A stretch of DNA of 64,000 nucleotides from Aliidiomarina minuta (GTDB taxonomy: Bacteria > Pseudomonadota > Gammaproteobacteria > Enterobacterales > Alteromonadaceae): positions 1,426,001-1,490,000 of the forward strand of contig NZ_PIPL01000001.1 of NCBI RefSeq assembly GCF_003987145.1. The letters are read 5' to 3'. Shown here piece after piece: positions 51,116 to 60,038 of the stretch. The notes under the pieces are model-generated. The model saw only the letters and a program-made list of their open reading frames with translations, did not search any database and was not told where the DNA came from. How positions within the stretch are numbered: position 1 is the stretch's first letter; every line of letters begins with the position of its first letter. The position numbers and the translations under genes are program-made.

Positions 51116-53389
51116 TTATTTGCCTGCCCGCACAAAACCGCCCAGACCTAAACTTTCCAGTTTATTGTTAACCACTCGCCGCACCTGCTCTGGATATTTC
51201 GCTTTCATCGCCTGAGCCAGCAATACCTGTAACGTACTGGTATGCACGTTACGAATAATCCATTTTATTTTGTCCAGATTCTGGCTGCTCATGCTCAGGT
51301 TTCTATACCCCATCGCAGTTAGCAATAAGGCACCACCGGGCTCCCCGGCAAACTCACCGCATACACTGACGGGCTTATTCAATTCGTTGCAGGTCTCGAT
51401 AATATGAGTCAGAGCGCGCAGCACTGAAGGATGGTAAGGGTCATACAAACTGGCCACCCGTGGATTATTGCGATCAACAGCCAACAGATACTGAGTTAAA
51501 TCGTTCGTGCCCACCGAGAAGAAATCGACCCGTTTAGCCACTTCATCCAGCTGATATAAAATAGCCGGAACCTCGATCATGACCCCCAGCTCGGGTCTCG
51601 CTAATTCTTTACCCGGCTGTTTTTGCACCAGTTCATTGCGTACTTCAAAATAAGCCTGATTAATCAGGCGGGAAGCCTCGTCGACTTCTTCCAGTGAACT
51701 AATCATAGGTAGCAGAATTTTCAGGTTACCCTGCCCTATATTTGCTGCCAGCATAGCGCGCGCCTGAACCAGGAAGATTTCCGGATGGTCCAGTGTCAAT
51801 CGTATACCGCGCCAGCCTAAAAAGGGGTTGTCTTCACGCAGCGGGAAATACGGTAAGGGTTTATCGCCACCGACATCCAGAGTGCGCATCACCACAGGTA
51901 AATCGCCAAAGTTCTTTAACACCTGATGATAAAGCTCGCGTTGCTCAGTTTCCGTCGGGAACCTGTCCTGCATCATAAAGGGTATTTCGGTGCGATACAG
52001 ACCTATGCCATCAAACTTACCCTGCTGTTCTACGCCATGTTCGATATTAAGCCCTGCGTTGATTTGCAGGCTAATCGACTGACCGTCTATGGTTTCTGCC
52101 GGAAGGTCCCGATGCTCAGCGACTATAGCTTCAAGCTCAAGTTCTTCCTGCTGCAACTGGCGGTATTCATCCAGTACCTGTTCAAAAGGGTTAACAAACA
52201 GCTCACCACTATAACCATCGACAATCAAAAACTGCTGATCCAGATATTCCAAAGGCACATCTTCAATACCCAGTACAGCAGGTACGCCCATGCTTCGTGC
52301 CATTATAGCTGCATGAGAGTTGGCCGAGCCGCTCATAGAGACAATGCCCTGCAGTTTTTCACGCGGTAGTTCCGCCAGCATGCTTGCGGTCACTTCTTCG
52401 GCCACTAAAATACAGTTATCAGGAATTTCCAGTTCACGCTGATTCCGTTTTTGCAAATGCGACAGAATACGTTGCCCGAGGTCACGAACATCTACAGCCC
52501 GTTCCCGCAGGTAGGAGTCATCTAAATCTTCGAATTGAGCGACAAAGTCTTCGACCACCATTTTTACCGCGGTCTGTGCCATCCAGCCATCGGTAATGGT
52601 GCGTTCTACCGCGTCCCCCAAACTGGCGGCATCCAGTAACCCCTGATACACATCAAAAATCGCCAGCGTATCCTCGGCAACATGGGTGGCCACCTGCCTG
52701 GCCAGTTCTTGCAATTCACGACGGGTTTGCAGCACCGCTTTACGGAACAAACGGATCTGACGCCAGGGTTTATCTGTTTTGCGTGGCACCACTGAACTTA
52801 AACGTGCGGCGGGTTTACCAATGAAAGCGGTGCCTATCCCCACCCCGGGTGAGCCGGGAATAGCACGTAAACTACGCAACCAGGGAGCGGCCTGTCCAGC
52901 CAACAAACCTTTAGCTTCAGCGTGAGCAATAACCGCGGCTAACTGAGCCGCCAGCGTTACAATAAAGGCTTCTTCGTCTTCCGAAAAAGCGCGCGCATGA
53001 GCCTGCTGTACCGCCATCACACCCAGCACTTTGCGCTGATGGATAATAGGCGCTACCAGCATAGCTTTAAAGGCTTCTTCTTCTACCGATTCGACCAGTT
53101 TATAACTGGGGTGGAGGGTCGCATTGGCAACATTTAAAGGCTCTTCCCGCTGTGCGGCCAGACTGATAAGGCCCTCACCAAATGATAAAGTAACCCGTTC
53201 GCCAGGCGCTACGCGCAAACCATCAGAAGCCATCAGCACGAACTCACTGGCGCTATGGTCAGCGATATAAATGCTGCAAACGTCGGTTTCCATGGCCGCC
53301 TTAACCCGGGTCACCATAGTACGTAGCGCCGAATCAAATTCCGGCGCCTGGTTAACAGCTTCTACAATCCGGTGTAACTTAGCCAGCAT
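51116..53389 (-). CDS. ptsP: Nitrogen PTS enzyme I (PEP-protein phosphotransferase)
   Basis: PtsP takes phosphate from PEP and passes it to NPr. The 757-residue product has an N-terminal GAF domain (about 1-160) that senses glutamine or related signals. The phospho-His domain has His359 in SGSANSHAAIMARSMGVPAV, and the PEP-binding barrel has GLYRTEIPFM and FSVGTNDLTQY. It follows rppH with a 3-bp gap, as in E. coli. Confidence 0.97.
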   Translation of the reverse strand: MLAKLHRIVEAVNQAPEFDSALRTMVTRVKAAMETDVCSIYIADHSASEFVLMASDGLRVAPGERVTLSFGEGLISLAAQREEPLNVANATLHPSYKLVESVEEEAFKAMLVAPIIHQRKVLGVMAVQQAHARAFSEDEEAFIVTLAAQLAAVIAHAEAKGLLAGQAAPWLRSLRAIPGSPGVGIGTAFIGKPAARLSSVVPRKTDKPWRQIRLFRKAVLQTRRELQELARQVATHVAEDTLAIFDVYQGLLDAASLGDAVERTITDGWMAQTAVKMVVEDFVAQFEDLDDSYLRERAVDVRDLGQRILSHLQKRNQRELEIPDNCILVAEEVTASMLAELPREKLQGIVSMSGSANSHAAIMARSMGVPAVLGIEDVPLEYLDQQFLIVDGYSGELFVNPFEQVLDEYRQLQQEELELEAIVAEHRDLPAETIDGQSISLQINAGLNIEHGVEQQGKFDGIGLYRTEIPFMMQDRFPTETEQRELYHQVLKNFGDLPVVMRTLDVGGDKPLPYFPLREDNPFLGWRGIRLTLDHPEIFLVQARAMLAANIGQGNLKILLPMISSLEEVDEASRLINQAYFEVRNELVQKQPGKELARPELGVMIEVPAILYQLDEVAKRVDFFSVGTNDLTQYLLAVDRNNPRVASLYDPYHPSVLRALTHIIETCNELNKPVSVCGEFAGEPGGALLLTAMGYRNLSMSSQNLDKIKWIIRNVHTSTLQVLLAQAMKAKYPEQVRRVVNNKLESLGLGGFVRAGK

Positions 53390-53392
53390 ACA

Positions 53393-53902
53393 CTATCGCC
53401 TGCGTCTGCGTTTATTGCGCCTGTGCTGGAATGGCATTGCCATGGGCGCAAACTCTTTCATCACACGACGATATACATCGCGCTTAAAAGAAACCACCTG
53501 GCGAACCGGATACCAATAACTTACCCAGCGCCAGCCATCAAACTCAGGATGGCCCGACTGTAAAACGTCGACATCCGATTCCGGGCAGGTCAGGCGTAAC
53601 AAAAACCATTTTTGTTTCTGGCCAATGCAAACTGGTTTTGCGCCTTTGCGCACCAGGCGCTTAGGCAGTTTATAACGAAACCAGTTACGACTGGTGTATA
53701 CAATTTCAACCTGTTCTGGCCGCAAGCCCACTTCTTCATAAAGCTCACGATACATTGCCTGTTCCGGCGACTCACCACTGTCAATTCCACCTTGTGGAAA
53801 CTGCCAGCTATTTTGACCATAACGTCTGGCCCAGAAGACTTGCCCGTGCTCGTTACATATCACTATGCCGACGTTTGAACGATATCCTTCGGCATCTATC
53901 AC
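53393..53902 (-). CDS. rppH: RNA pyrophosphohydrolase
   Basis: RppH removes pyrophosphate from triphosphorylated mRNA 5' ends and so starts decay. GTG 53902 gives 169 residues beginning VIDAEGYRSNVGIVI like E. coli RppH (MIDDDGYRPNVGIVI), with AAGGGG 8 nt upstream. The open frame from 53956 adds 18 residues that are not family-like. The Nudix box is intact in GGIDSGESPEQAMYRELYEE. The C terminus is very basic. Confidence 0.96.
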   Translation of the reverse strand: MIDAEGYRSNVGIVICNEHGQVFWARRYGQNSWQFPQGGIDSGESPEQAMYRELYEEVGLRPEQVEIVYTSRNWFRYKLPKRLVRKGAKPVCIGQKQKWFLLRLTCPESDVDVLQSGHPEFDGWRWVSYWYPVRQVVSFKRDVYRRVMKEFAPMAMPFQHRRNKRRRRR

Positions 53903-54017
53903 GCGAGCATCCCCTTCTAATTCACAATAGGTTGATTCTTCCATAAAGGCTGACAATGGGCAAACATTGTTATTGCCTGTTAGTATGCCTCTAAGATGAA
54001 AAACTCATGTGTAGGCG

Positions 54018-54734
54018 ATGACTGAATTCTTACAACTACCCGAAATAGCTACGGCTCCTCCTGCCACCGAAGTTGAATTACTCAACCGGGCCAGAATGCT
54101 GGCAGGCATGCCTCTTGGCTGGTTAGCTGATAAAGCCGGTTGGCAAACGCCGGATAACCTGCAGCGCGCTAAAGGCTGGACCGGCCAGCTTATTGAACTT
54201 TACCTGGGCGCTCAGTCCGGCTCCCGGCCCGAACAGGATTTCCCGCAACTGGGAATTGAATTAAAAACGATACCCGTCACCCCGGAAGGCAAACCTCTGG
54301 AAACCACTTTTGTCTGTGTGGCCCCGTTAACCGGACTCAACGGTGTGCAATGGGCTGAATCTAATGTACGTAATAAACTGCAATCAGTGCTTTGGATCCC
54401 GGTCGATGGCCGCCGCCAAATCAAACCCGCGCAACGCTGCCTCGGCATGCCCGTATTATGGCAACCCGATGCAGACGAAGATGCCCTGCTCAAAGCAGAT
54501 TGGGAAGAGATTACCGAAGCCATTATTCTGGGCCAGGTCAATCAGATTACCGCCCGTCATGGCCAGGCATTGCAGTTAAGGCCCAAAGCGGCTAACAATA
54601 AAGCCTTGACGGCAGGCATAGGCCCGGATGGCGAGTCGATACAAACGCTGCCGCGTGGCTATTATCTAAAAACTCAATTCACGGGGCAGATTCTGGCCCG
54701 TTTATTACAGCAACAATATCAGGATCCGTCATGA
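54018..54734 (+). CDS. mutH: DNA mismatch repair endonuclease MutH
   Basis: MutH nicks the unmethylated strand at hemimethylated GATC after MutS/MutL activation. The 238-residue product has the catalytic D-x6-E-x-K motif as Asp74, Glu81 and Lys83 (DFPQLGIELKTIP). Its presence implies Dam methylation in this organism. The stop overlaps the ATG of the DUF2982 gene by 4 bases. Confidence 0.97.
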   Translation: MTEFLQLPEIATAPPATEVELLNRARMLAGMPLGWLADKAGWQTPDNLQRAKGWTGQLIELYLGAQSGSRPEQDFPQLGIELKTIPVTPEGKPLETTFVCVAPLTGLNGVQWAESNVRNKLQSVLWIPVDGRRQIKPAQRCLGMPVLWQPDADEDALLKADWEEITEAIILGQVNQITARHGQALQLRPKAANNKALTAGIGPDGESIQTLPRGYYLKTQFTGQILARLLQQQYQDPS

Positions 54735-55411
54735 CGTCCCCAGAACAACATATTCATCCTCACACCAAACGTAATGGGATGACCTTTTGCCTGCTCGGCG
54801 CAGGTGCTTTGCTGCTGATTTTGTATGTACACCATAATGTCGTCCTGTTGCCCTGGCCGCTACGCCTGACATTGCTGGCTTTCGCCTTAATCACCTTAGC
54901 ACTGGGCGTTGCCAAGCTATTAGAACCCGCCACTTCATTGCGCATCAGTCCCCAGCAGATCACCTTCTTACACCGTAAAGGTCAGTGGCAACTAAGCTGG
55001 GATGATATTTTACGTTTTGATATACCGCGCGTGCATCGGGGGCTGGAACTTCAGGAACTGCCTTTCCTGGGTTTTAGGCTGAGCAGTTACGATGCTCTGC
55101 TTAAACAACTTTCTCCAAGGCTCGCAGTGCATTTACTGATGGAACAACGTCAGCTTATGATCATGGCCCTGCGCAGTGAAAAACCTGCACACAAACCCTA
55201 TACCGATTATTTTGACGTACCCGACTATTTTAAAAGTGAAAGCGGGCAGGTTTACCGTGGCGTGCTGGCAACCTTCGCAGTACGAATGCAATTAATGCGC
55301 GAATTACTGGGGTATGATCTGTATATTTCACAAAATGCTTTTGACCGCCCGCTCGAAGAGTTCAAAACCCTGTTAGTGGAGCTACAAACAACACGGCAAC
55401 AACATCTATAA
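54731..55411 (+). CDS. DUF2982 family membrane protein
   Basis: The 226-residue product has two adjacent N-terminal membrane helices (about residues 18-35 and 40-62). A cytoplasmic domain contains RISPQQITFLHRKGQWQLSW, VHRGLELQELPFLGFRLSSY and DYFDVPDYF. These match the DUF2982 family, which is common next to mutH in Alteromonadales and Vibrionales. The function is unknown. It converges with the EAL gene at a 2-bp gap. Confidence 0.88.
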   Translation: MTSPEQHIHPHTKRNGMTFCLLGAGALLLILYVHHNVVLLPWPLRLTLLAFALITLALGVAKLLEPATSLRISPQQITFLHRKGQWQLSWDDILRFDIPRVHRGLELQELPFLGFRLSSYDALLKQLSPRLAVHLLMEQRQLMIMALRSEKPAHKPYTDYFDVPDYFKSESGQVYRGVLATFAVRMQLMRELLGYDLYISQNAFDRPLEEFKTLLVELQTTRQQHL

Positions 55412-55413
55412 CC

Positions 55414-56148
55414 TCACCACCACTTAGGGCTGCTGGCCTTTTCCAGTTCCGGGCGCTGAAAATAATACCCTTGCATCAATTCAATGCCACTGTCTTGCAG
55501 AAACTGAAATTCATCTACAGTTTCTATGCCTTCAGCCAGCACGGTAATTTCAAGATCACGGCAAACACTATGAATACCGGCGAATATCGCTTTCTTTACC
55601 CGGTCTTTATGAATATTACGGATCATCTTCATATCCAACTTCAATAAATCCGGTTGAAAGTCGGCAAGCAAATTAAGACCGGCATAACCTTCACCAAAAT
55701 CGTCAATAGCAGTCATAAAACCGTGTTCCCGATAAGTTTTGAAAACCTCTACCAGCAATTCATGGTTTTCTACTTTTTCGTGTTCGGTTACTTCGAAAAT
55801 GATTTTCTGATGGGGGAAATTAACTTTTTTTGCCGTCTGCAGCGTTTTTGCCAGGCAGGTTTCGGGGTCATAAATGGCATTGGGCATAAAGTTAATGCTT
55901 AACCTGGCAGGCAACCCAACACGTGCAGCCGTTTCGATGGCGCAAACCCGGCAGGTCTGATCAAAAGTATAAATATTCTGACTATTCACACGGCCAATAA
56001 CTTCACCGGCTCCTTCACCATTTTCACCACGAACCAGCGCTTCGTGGGCGAAAACACTATGGTCTGTCACATTCACAATAGGCTGAAAAGCCATTTTTAT
56101 GCCAAAACCCAGAGGGCGGTGGCAACTGCATTCGTCACAAGTCGGCAT
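55414..56148 (-). CDS. Stand-alone EAL c-di-GMP phosphodiesterase, RimA-like
   Basis: The 244-residue protein is a single EAL domain with all catalytic signatures: EAL at residues 36-38, NFMPN, the Glu in FEVTEHE, DDFGEGYAGL, KLDMKMI, AEGIET and QGYYFQRP. It should therefore hydrolyse c-di-GMP. A short cysteine-rich N terminus (CDECSCH) may bind metal. AGGAGG precedes the ATG. It diverges from the rimB-rimK genes. In Pseudomonas fluorescens a single-domain EAL trigger enzyme, RimA, is encoded with rimB and rimK and controls RimK. The same role here is inferred from family and position. Confidence 0.88.
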   Translation of the reverse strand: MPTCDECSCHRPLGFGIKMAFQPIVNVTDHSVFAHEALVRGENGEGAGEVIGRVNSQNIYTFDQTCRVCAIETAARVGLPARLSINFMPNAIYDPETCLAKTLQTAKKVNFPHQKIIFEVTEHEKVENHELLVEVFKTYREHGFMTAIDDFGEGYAGLNLLADFQPDLLKLDMKMIRNIHKDRVKKAIFAGIHSVCRDLEITVLAEGIETVDEFQFLQDSGIELMQGYYFQRPELEKASSPKWW

Positions 56149-56426
56149 AGTATTTTCCTCCTGGTTAGTTTACCAATAGAACAAAAAAAGGATTACGAAG
56201 AATAACAGTCTTTACTAAAAAAGAGCACCAATCTTTCAATGCTCTATGCAATTGATTCACCACGTCTCGCGCTTCCCACGTGATCCAAAAACGCAACCAC
56301 TCCGTTTTCCATGTCAGCTTATTGGCACGCTCACACAAGGCAAACTATAAATCCACAAGACAATAGTTATAAAATGCCCTACCCTTAGCAGTTGTAGCCA
56401 TTTTGGTAGCACAAAGGAGACAATCA

Positions 56427-56864
56427 GTGCCCACCAAACCTATAAAAACTCTCGGCTGGCGTGAATGGGCGGCGCTGCCTGACCTGGGTATTGACGCTAT
56501 AAAAATGAAAGTTGATACCGGTGCCAGAACATCATGCCTGCATGCCTTTAAGCTCGAACCATTTACCCGCGAAGGCAGAGAATGGCTAAAAATCTGGGTG
56601 CACCCAGTACAAAACGACAATACGGAACATGTGTGTGAGGCTCCTATTCTTGAACAGCGCAATGTTACAGATTCAGGAGGGCACACCGAAGCCCGTTACG
56701 TTATTGAAACCAGACTTCAGATCGGTGATCAAACATTTTCTGTGGAACTTACTCTGACCAATAGAGATACCATGAAATTCCGTATGCTACTTGGCCGCCA
56801 GGCTATGCTGGGCCGCTTCTTAGTAAATCCAGCTGCATCTTATCTGACAGGAGAACTCGCATGA
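56427..56864 (+). CDS. rimB: Retropepsin-like protease of the RimB / ATP-dependent zinc protease family
   Basis: The 145-residue product carries the aspartic-protease-like motif VDTGARTSCLHA with Asp30, and EARYVIETRLQIGDQ and MLLGRQAM later. RimB in Pseudomonas trims poly-glutamate tails from ribosomal protein S6. I chose GTG 56427 because AAAGGAG lies 7-8 nt upstream and the product then begins VPTKPIKTLGWREW. It overlaps rimK by 4 bases. The symbol rests on the rimB-rimK pairing. Confidence 0.85.
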   Translation: MPTKPIKTLGWREWAALPDLGIDAIKMKVDTGARTSCLHAFKLEPFTREGREWLKIWVHPVQNDNTEHVCEAPILEQRNVTDSGGHTEARYVIETRLQIGDQTFSVELTLTNRDTMKFRMLLGRQAMLGRFLVNPAASYLTGELA

Positions 56865-57769
56865 GAATCGGCATACTATCCCGTAACAAGAATTTATATT
56901 CGACCCGCCGACTAATAGAAGCGGGTGAAAGTCAGGGGCACGAAATGATCGTGCTCGACCCCCTGCGTTGCTACATGAACATTAACGCTAAAGAACCGTC
57001 CATCCACATGCGGGGTAAAGAATTACCCACTTTTGATGCGATTATTCCCCGCATAGGTGCGTCTATTACCTTCTACGGCGCTGCGGTACTGCGCCAGTTC
57101 GAAATGATGGGTGTGTATCCACTCAACGAGTCGGTAGCCATCAGCCGCAGCCGTGATAAGTTACGCTCATTGCAACTGTTATCACGCAAAGGCATTGGAC
57201 TACCCGTTACCGGTTTTGCCAGTAAACCAAACGACATCCCTGATTTAGTAGACATGGTTGGCGGCGCGCCACTGGTCATTAAGCTGCTTGAAGGCACCCA
57301 GGGAATTGGTGTGGTTCTGGCTGAAACGCCAAAAGCGGCAGAAAGCGTAATCGAAGCTTTTATGGGCCTGAATGCGCATTTCATGGTGCAGGAATACATT
57401 AAAGAAGCCGGCGGTGCTGACATTCGTTGCCTGGTGATCGGCGACAAAGTAATTGCCGCCATGAAGCGCCAGGCCAAACCAGGTGAATTTCGTTCCAACC
57501 TGCATCGGGGCGGCAGCGCAACTCTGGTTAAGCTAACGTCCGCCGAACGGGCGACTGCGGTGAAAGCTGCAAAAACCATGGGGCTGAGTGTTGCTGGCGT
57601 TGATTTATTGCGTTCCAATCACGGCCCGCTGGTGATGGAAGTCAACAGTTCACCGGGTCTTGAAGGCATCGAGGCTGCCACCGAGAAAGACGTTGCCAAA
57701 CAGATTATTGCCTTTATTGAAAAGAATGCTGATAAGGTCAATAAGACCCGCACTAAAGGTAAAGGCTGA
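56861..57769 (+). CDS. rimK: Ribosomal protein S6-L-glutamate ligase
   Basis: RimK adds glutamates to the C terminus of ribosomal protein S6. The 302-residue ATP-grasp protein has PLVIKLLEGTQGIGVVLA (nucleotide binding), VQEYIKEAGGADIRCLVIGD and the metal-binding MEVNSSPGLEGIE. Its length matches the E. coli protein (300). It is translationally coupled to rimB and followed 2 bp later by an AstE-family gene, so the three form one operon. Confidence 0.97.
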   Translation: MRIGILSRNKNLYSTRRLIEAGESQGHEMIVLDPLRCYMNINAKEPSIHMRGKELPTFDAIIPRIGASITFYGAAVLRQFEMMGVYPLNESVAISRSRDKLRSLQLLSRKGIGLPVTGFASKPNDIPDLVDMVGGAPLVIKLLEGTQGIGVVLAETPKAAESVIEAFMGLNAHFMVQEYIKEAGGADIRCLVIGDKVIAAMKRQAKPGEFRSNLHRGGSATLVKLTSAERATAVKAAKTMGLSVAGVDLLRSNHGPLVMEVNSSPGLEGIEAATEKDVAKQIIAFIEKNADKVNKTRTKGKG

Positions 57770-57771
57770 GC

Positions 57772-58794
57772 ATGCGCCCCTTTAAATTACACGACCAGAA
57801 CATAGCCCCTGGCAGTCATGCCAGTGTGCGCCTTCCGGTAGCACGCCTATATAACGATGCCCCTATGGATCTGCATGTCGAAGTTTTCCACGGCATCCGG
57901 CGCGGCCCTGTAGTGCTGGTCTGTGCCGCCATCCATGGTGACGAACTGAACGGTATCGAAGTATGCCGGCGCCTTATCAACGAGCTGGATGCAACCCGTT
58001 TAACGGGGACCGTCATGGTGGTGCCTGTCGTTAACATGTTCGGTTTCATTCAGCAGTCTCGCTATTTGCCGGACCGTCGTGATTTGAACCGCTGTTTTCC
58101 AGGTTCTGAACGGGGCGCTCTGGGTAGCCGCCTGGCCTATTTATTCAACCATTGCCTGGTGCAGCGGGCGACCCACATTATCGATTTACATACCGGGGCA
58201 ATTCACCGCAGCAACCTACCCCAGATCCGCGTGAATATGGATAATGCAGTAGCAACCCAGATGGCAGAAGCCTTTAACTGCCCTGTGATCATGAATGCGA
58301 AAGACCGCGACGGCTCATTGCGCGCGCTTGCGGCTGAACATGACATACCTTTGATATTGTATGAAGCAGGCGAAGGTCTACGCTTTGATTACAGCTGTAT
58401 CGAGGCGGGCATAAATGGCGTAACGAACGTCCTTAAGATGCTCAGGATGATGAAAGGCCGACGTACCCGTAAAAAGGTTAAGCCGGTATGGGCACAGAAA
58501 TCAGTCTGGGTGCGCAGTGACAGCGACGGTCTGGTCATTAAACTGGCCGACCTCGGGCAAACCGTAACCCGTGGACAAACACTGGCACAAATCGCTAACC
58601 CTCATGGAGATACCGTTGATAAGGTGGTAGCTTCAGTCAGCGGTATTATCATTGGCGCCAGCAATATTCCGGTGACCAATGAAGGCGAAGCTTTGTTTCA
58701 CATCGCTTGTTTTGAAAGTGACGAAGCGCCGATGGCGACAGAAATGGTAGAAACCTTTGTCGAAGCCTATCCTAATCAGGCACCACTGGAGTAA
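57772..58794 (+). CDS. Succinylglutamate desuccinylase/aspartoacylase family hydrolase
   Basis: This 340-residue protein belongs to the M14-like AstE/AspA zinc hydrolases, which cleave amide bonds next to glutamate- or aspartate-type groups. Zinc ligands His55 and Glu58 (AAIHGDELNG) and His140 (IDLHTG), the substrate motif DLNRCFPG and the catalytic Glu in YEAGEGL are all present. A C-terminal barrel (about 245-330) follows. It sits directly behind rimK, so an acyl- or glutamyl-group on the S6 tail is a possible substrate. That is inference only. Confidence 0.92.
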   Translation: MRPFKLHDQNIAPGSHASVRLPVARLYNDAPMDLHVEVFHGIRRGPVVLVCAAIHGDELNGIEVCRRLINELDATRLTGTVMVVPVVNMFGFIQQSRYLPDRRDLNRCFPGSERGALGSRLAYLFNHCLVQRATHIIDLHTGAIHRSNLPQIRVNMDNAVATQMAEAFNCPVIMNAKDRDGSLRALAAEHDIPLILYEAGEGLRFDYSCIEAGINGVTNVLKMLRMMKGRRTRKKVKPVWAQKSVWVRSDSDGLVIKLADLGQTVTRGQTLAQIANPHGDTVDKVVASVSGIIIGASNIPVTNEGEALFHIACFESDEAPMATEMVETFVEAYPNQAPLE

Positions 58795-58817
58795 CTCATC
58801 AGGTTAACCGAAAAAAG

Positions 58818-58844
58818 TTAAGCTTGCACAAAACTGGCCGATAC
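58818..58844 (+). promoter_or_regulatory. Sigma-28 (FliA) flagellar promoter
   Basis: TTAAGCTT (58818-58825) matches 6 of 8 bases of the FliA -35 TAAAGTTT. GCCGATAC (58837-58844) matches 7 of 8 of the -10 GCCGATAA. The spacer is exactly 11 bp. Transcription would begin near 58851, leaving a leader of about 30 nt before the first FlgO-like gene. Confidence 0.75.
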
Positions 58845-58881
58845 AGCAGTCAATAGTAGTTTTGTGAATGAGGCTAACCTT

Positions 58882-59472
58882 ATGTACCAACTTGCGAAGA
58901 TAACCCGGACCTTGCTGATAGGCAGCTTTACGCTCTGGCTGGCTGCCTGTGTCAGTACCGGAGAAGAAACGGTCGAAAGTCAAAGCCTGCATCAGCATAC
59001 TCAGGCTCTGGCTGAGCAATTATTTGCCAACGGTATACGGCCTTCACGAGTGGCAGTCGGTAGCTTCGTGCCCACTGACGAGCTGCGCCAACAGGGTGCC
59101 GGTGAAGATCGCATTATGGCCCGGCAGATTCAGGAAAGCCTTATTACAGCGGCCACACAACAAGGTGCTCAAATCACCGAGTACCGCACTTCCCGTCAAT
59201 TACGGCTGCAGGACTCGCAGGAATTAATGCTGACTCGTGAATTAAATGACCTGGCAAATCGTCAACAACTGGATTACTTTCTGACCGGAACTTACAGCGA
59301 AGTACAGGGCGGATTACTCGTCAATGCACGCTTGATTCACCTGCGTGACTCCAGTGTCAGTGCCGCTGCCACTCATTTCTTTCCCTGGACGACTCTGCAA
59401 GGACCCGGACAACGCAGTGAGATGCGTGCGGGCGCTTTATATCGCCACCCAGCGACAGGAGATAGCGAATGA
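58882..59472 (+). CDS. FlgO family outer-membrane lipoprotein (first copy)
   Basis: The 196-residue product has a lipoprotein signal ending LAAC with Cys23. A FlgO-type domain contains RVAVGSFVPTDEL, RQIQESLITAA and DYFLTGTYSEVQGGLLVNARL. In Vibrio, FlgO is an outer-membrane protein needed for normal flagellar stability and motility. ATG 58882 has GAGG 9 nt upstream and gives a clean signal peptide; the frame is open from 58864. It overlaps the second copy by 4 bases and lies behind a FliA promoter. Confidence 0.85.
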   Translation: MYQLAKITRTLLIGSFTLWLAACVSTGEETVESQSLHQHTQALAEQLFANGIRPSRVAVGSFVPTDELRQQGAGEDRIMARQIQESLITAATQQGAQITEYRTSRQLRLQDSQELMLTRELNDLANRQQLDYFLTGTYSEVQGGLLVNARLIHLRDSSVSAAATHFFPWTTLQGPGQRSEMRAGALYRHPATGDSE

Positions 59473-60038
59473 AACACCTGATTATCGTAGCCTGTAGTTT
59501 AGTATTAGTAGCCTGCAGTAACGGCCATTCGCTGCAAGGTTCATCAACACAAACAACTACCCAGGCAACGCCTGCCGCCAGTACTACCCAGGACTATTCA
59601 CGCCTGATCGCGCAGCAGCTTATGAATAGTGCCCGGGGGATCAGTAATGGACAACGAGTTGCTATCACCAGCCCCGTATGGCTGGATGGTGATTATCAAC
59701 AAAGCCCGCTGATTGGCCGTCAGTTACAAGAAGAAATAGGCGCAGAAATGCACCGGTTATCTTTGCAAGTAGTTGAGTTTAAACTGACCGACGCCATTCG
59801 GGTTACTCCACAAGGTGATTTTGCACTGTCCAAAAACTACCTCGAACTACGTGAACTGCAACAGGCCGACTATATTCTGGCAGGCACATTAGTTGAAAAT
59901 GGCAGCGGCGTGACCTTTAATGCTCGTTTGATTGATTTTCACACTCAGGTGATACGTGCGACAGCCCAGGTTACGCTGCCGCAACATCTGATCGAACAAA
60001 TTCGCTCTGAACAAGGCGTAGAGCTGGTTGGTGGTTGA
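59469..60038 (+). CDS. FlgO family outer-membrane lipoprotein (second copy)
   Basis: The 189-residue product has a lipobox LVAC with Cys16. Its domain parallels the first copy (RVAITSPVWLDG, RQLQEEIGAEM, DYILAGTLVENGSGVTFNARLIDF). The two are diverged tandem paralogues and may pair in a ring or cap. The stop overlaps the ATG of the Hpt gene (TGATG). The Thr/Gln/Ala-rich linker after the Cys is typical of tethered lipoproteins. Confidence 0.82.
   Translation: MKHLIIVACSLVLVACSNGHSLQGSSTQTTTQATPAASTTQDYSRLIAQQLMNSARGISNGQRVAITSPVWLDGDYQQSPLIGRQLQEEIGAEMHRLSLQVVEFKLTDAIRVTPQGDFALSKNYLELRELQQADYILAGTLVENGSGVTFNARLIDFHTQVIRATAQVTLPQHLIEQIRSEQGVELVGG

Noticed and set aside
58834..58850. Sigma-54-like TGGCCGATACAGC before the FlgO-like genes
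   Set aside because: GG and GC are separated by 8 bases rather than the required 10; the FliA reading of the same bases is better.
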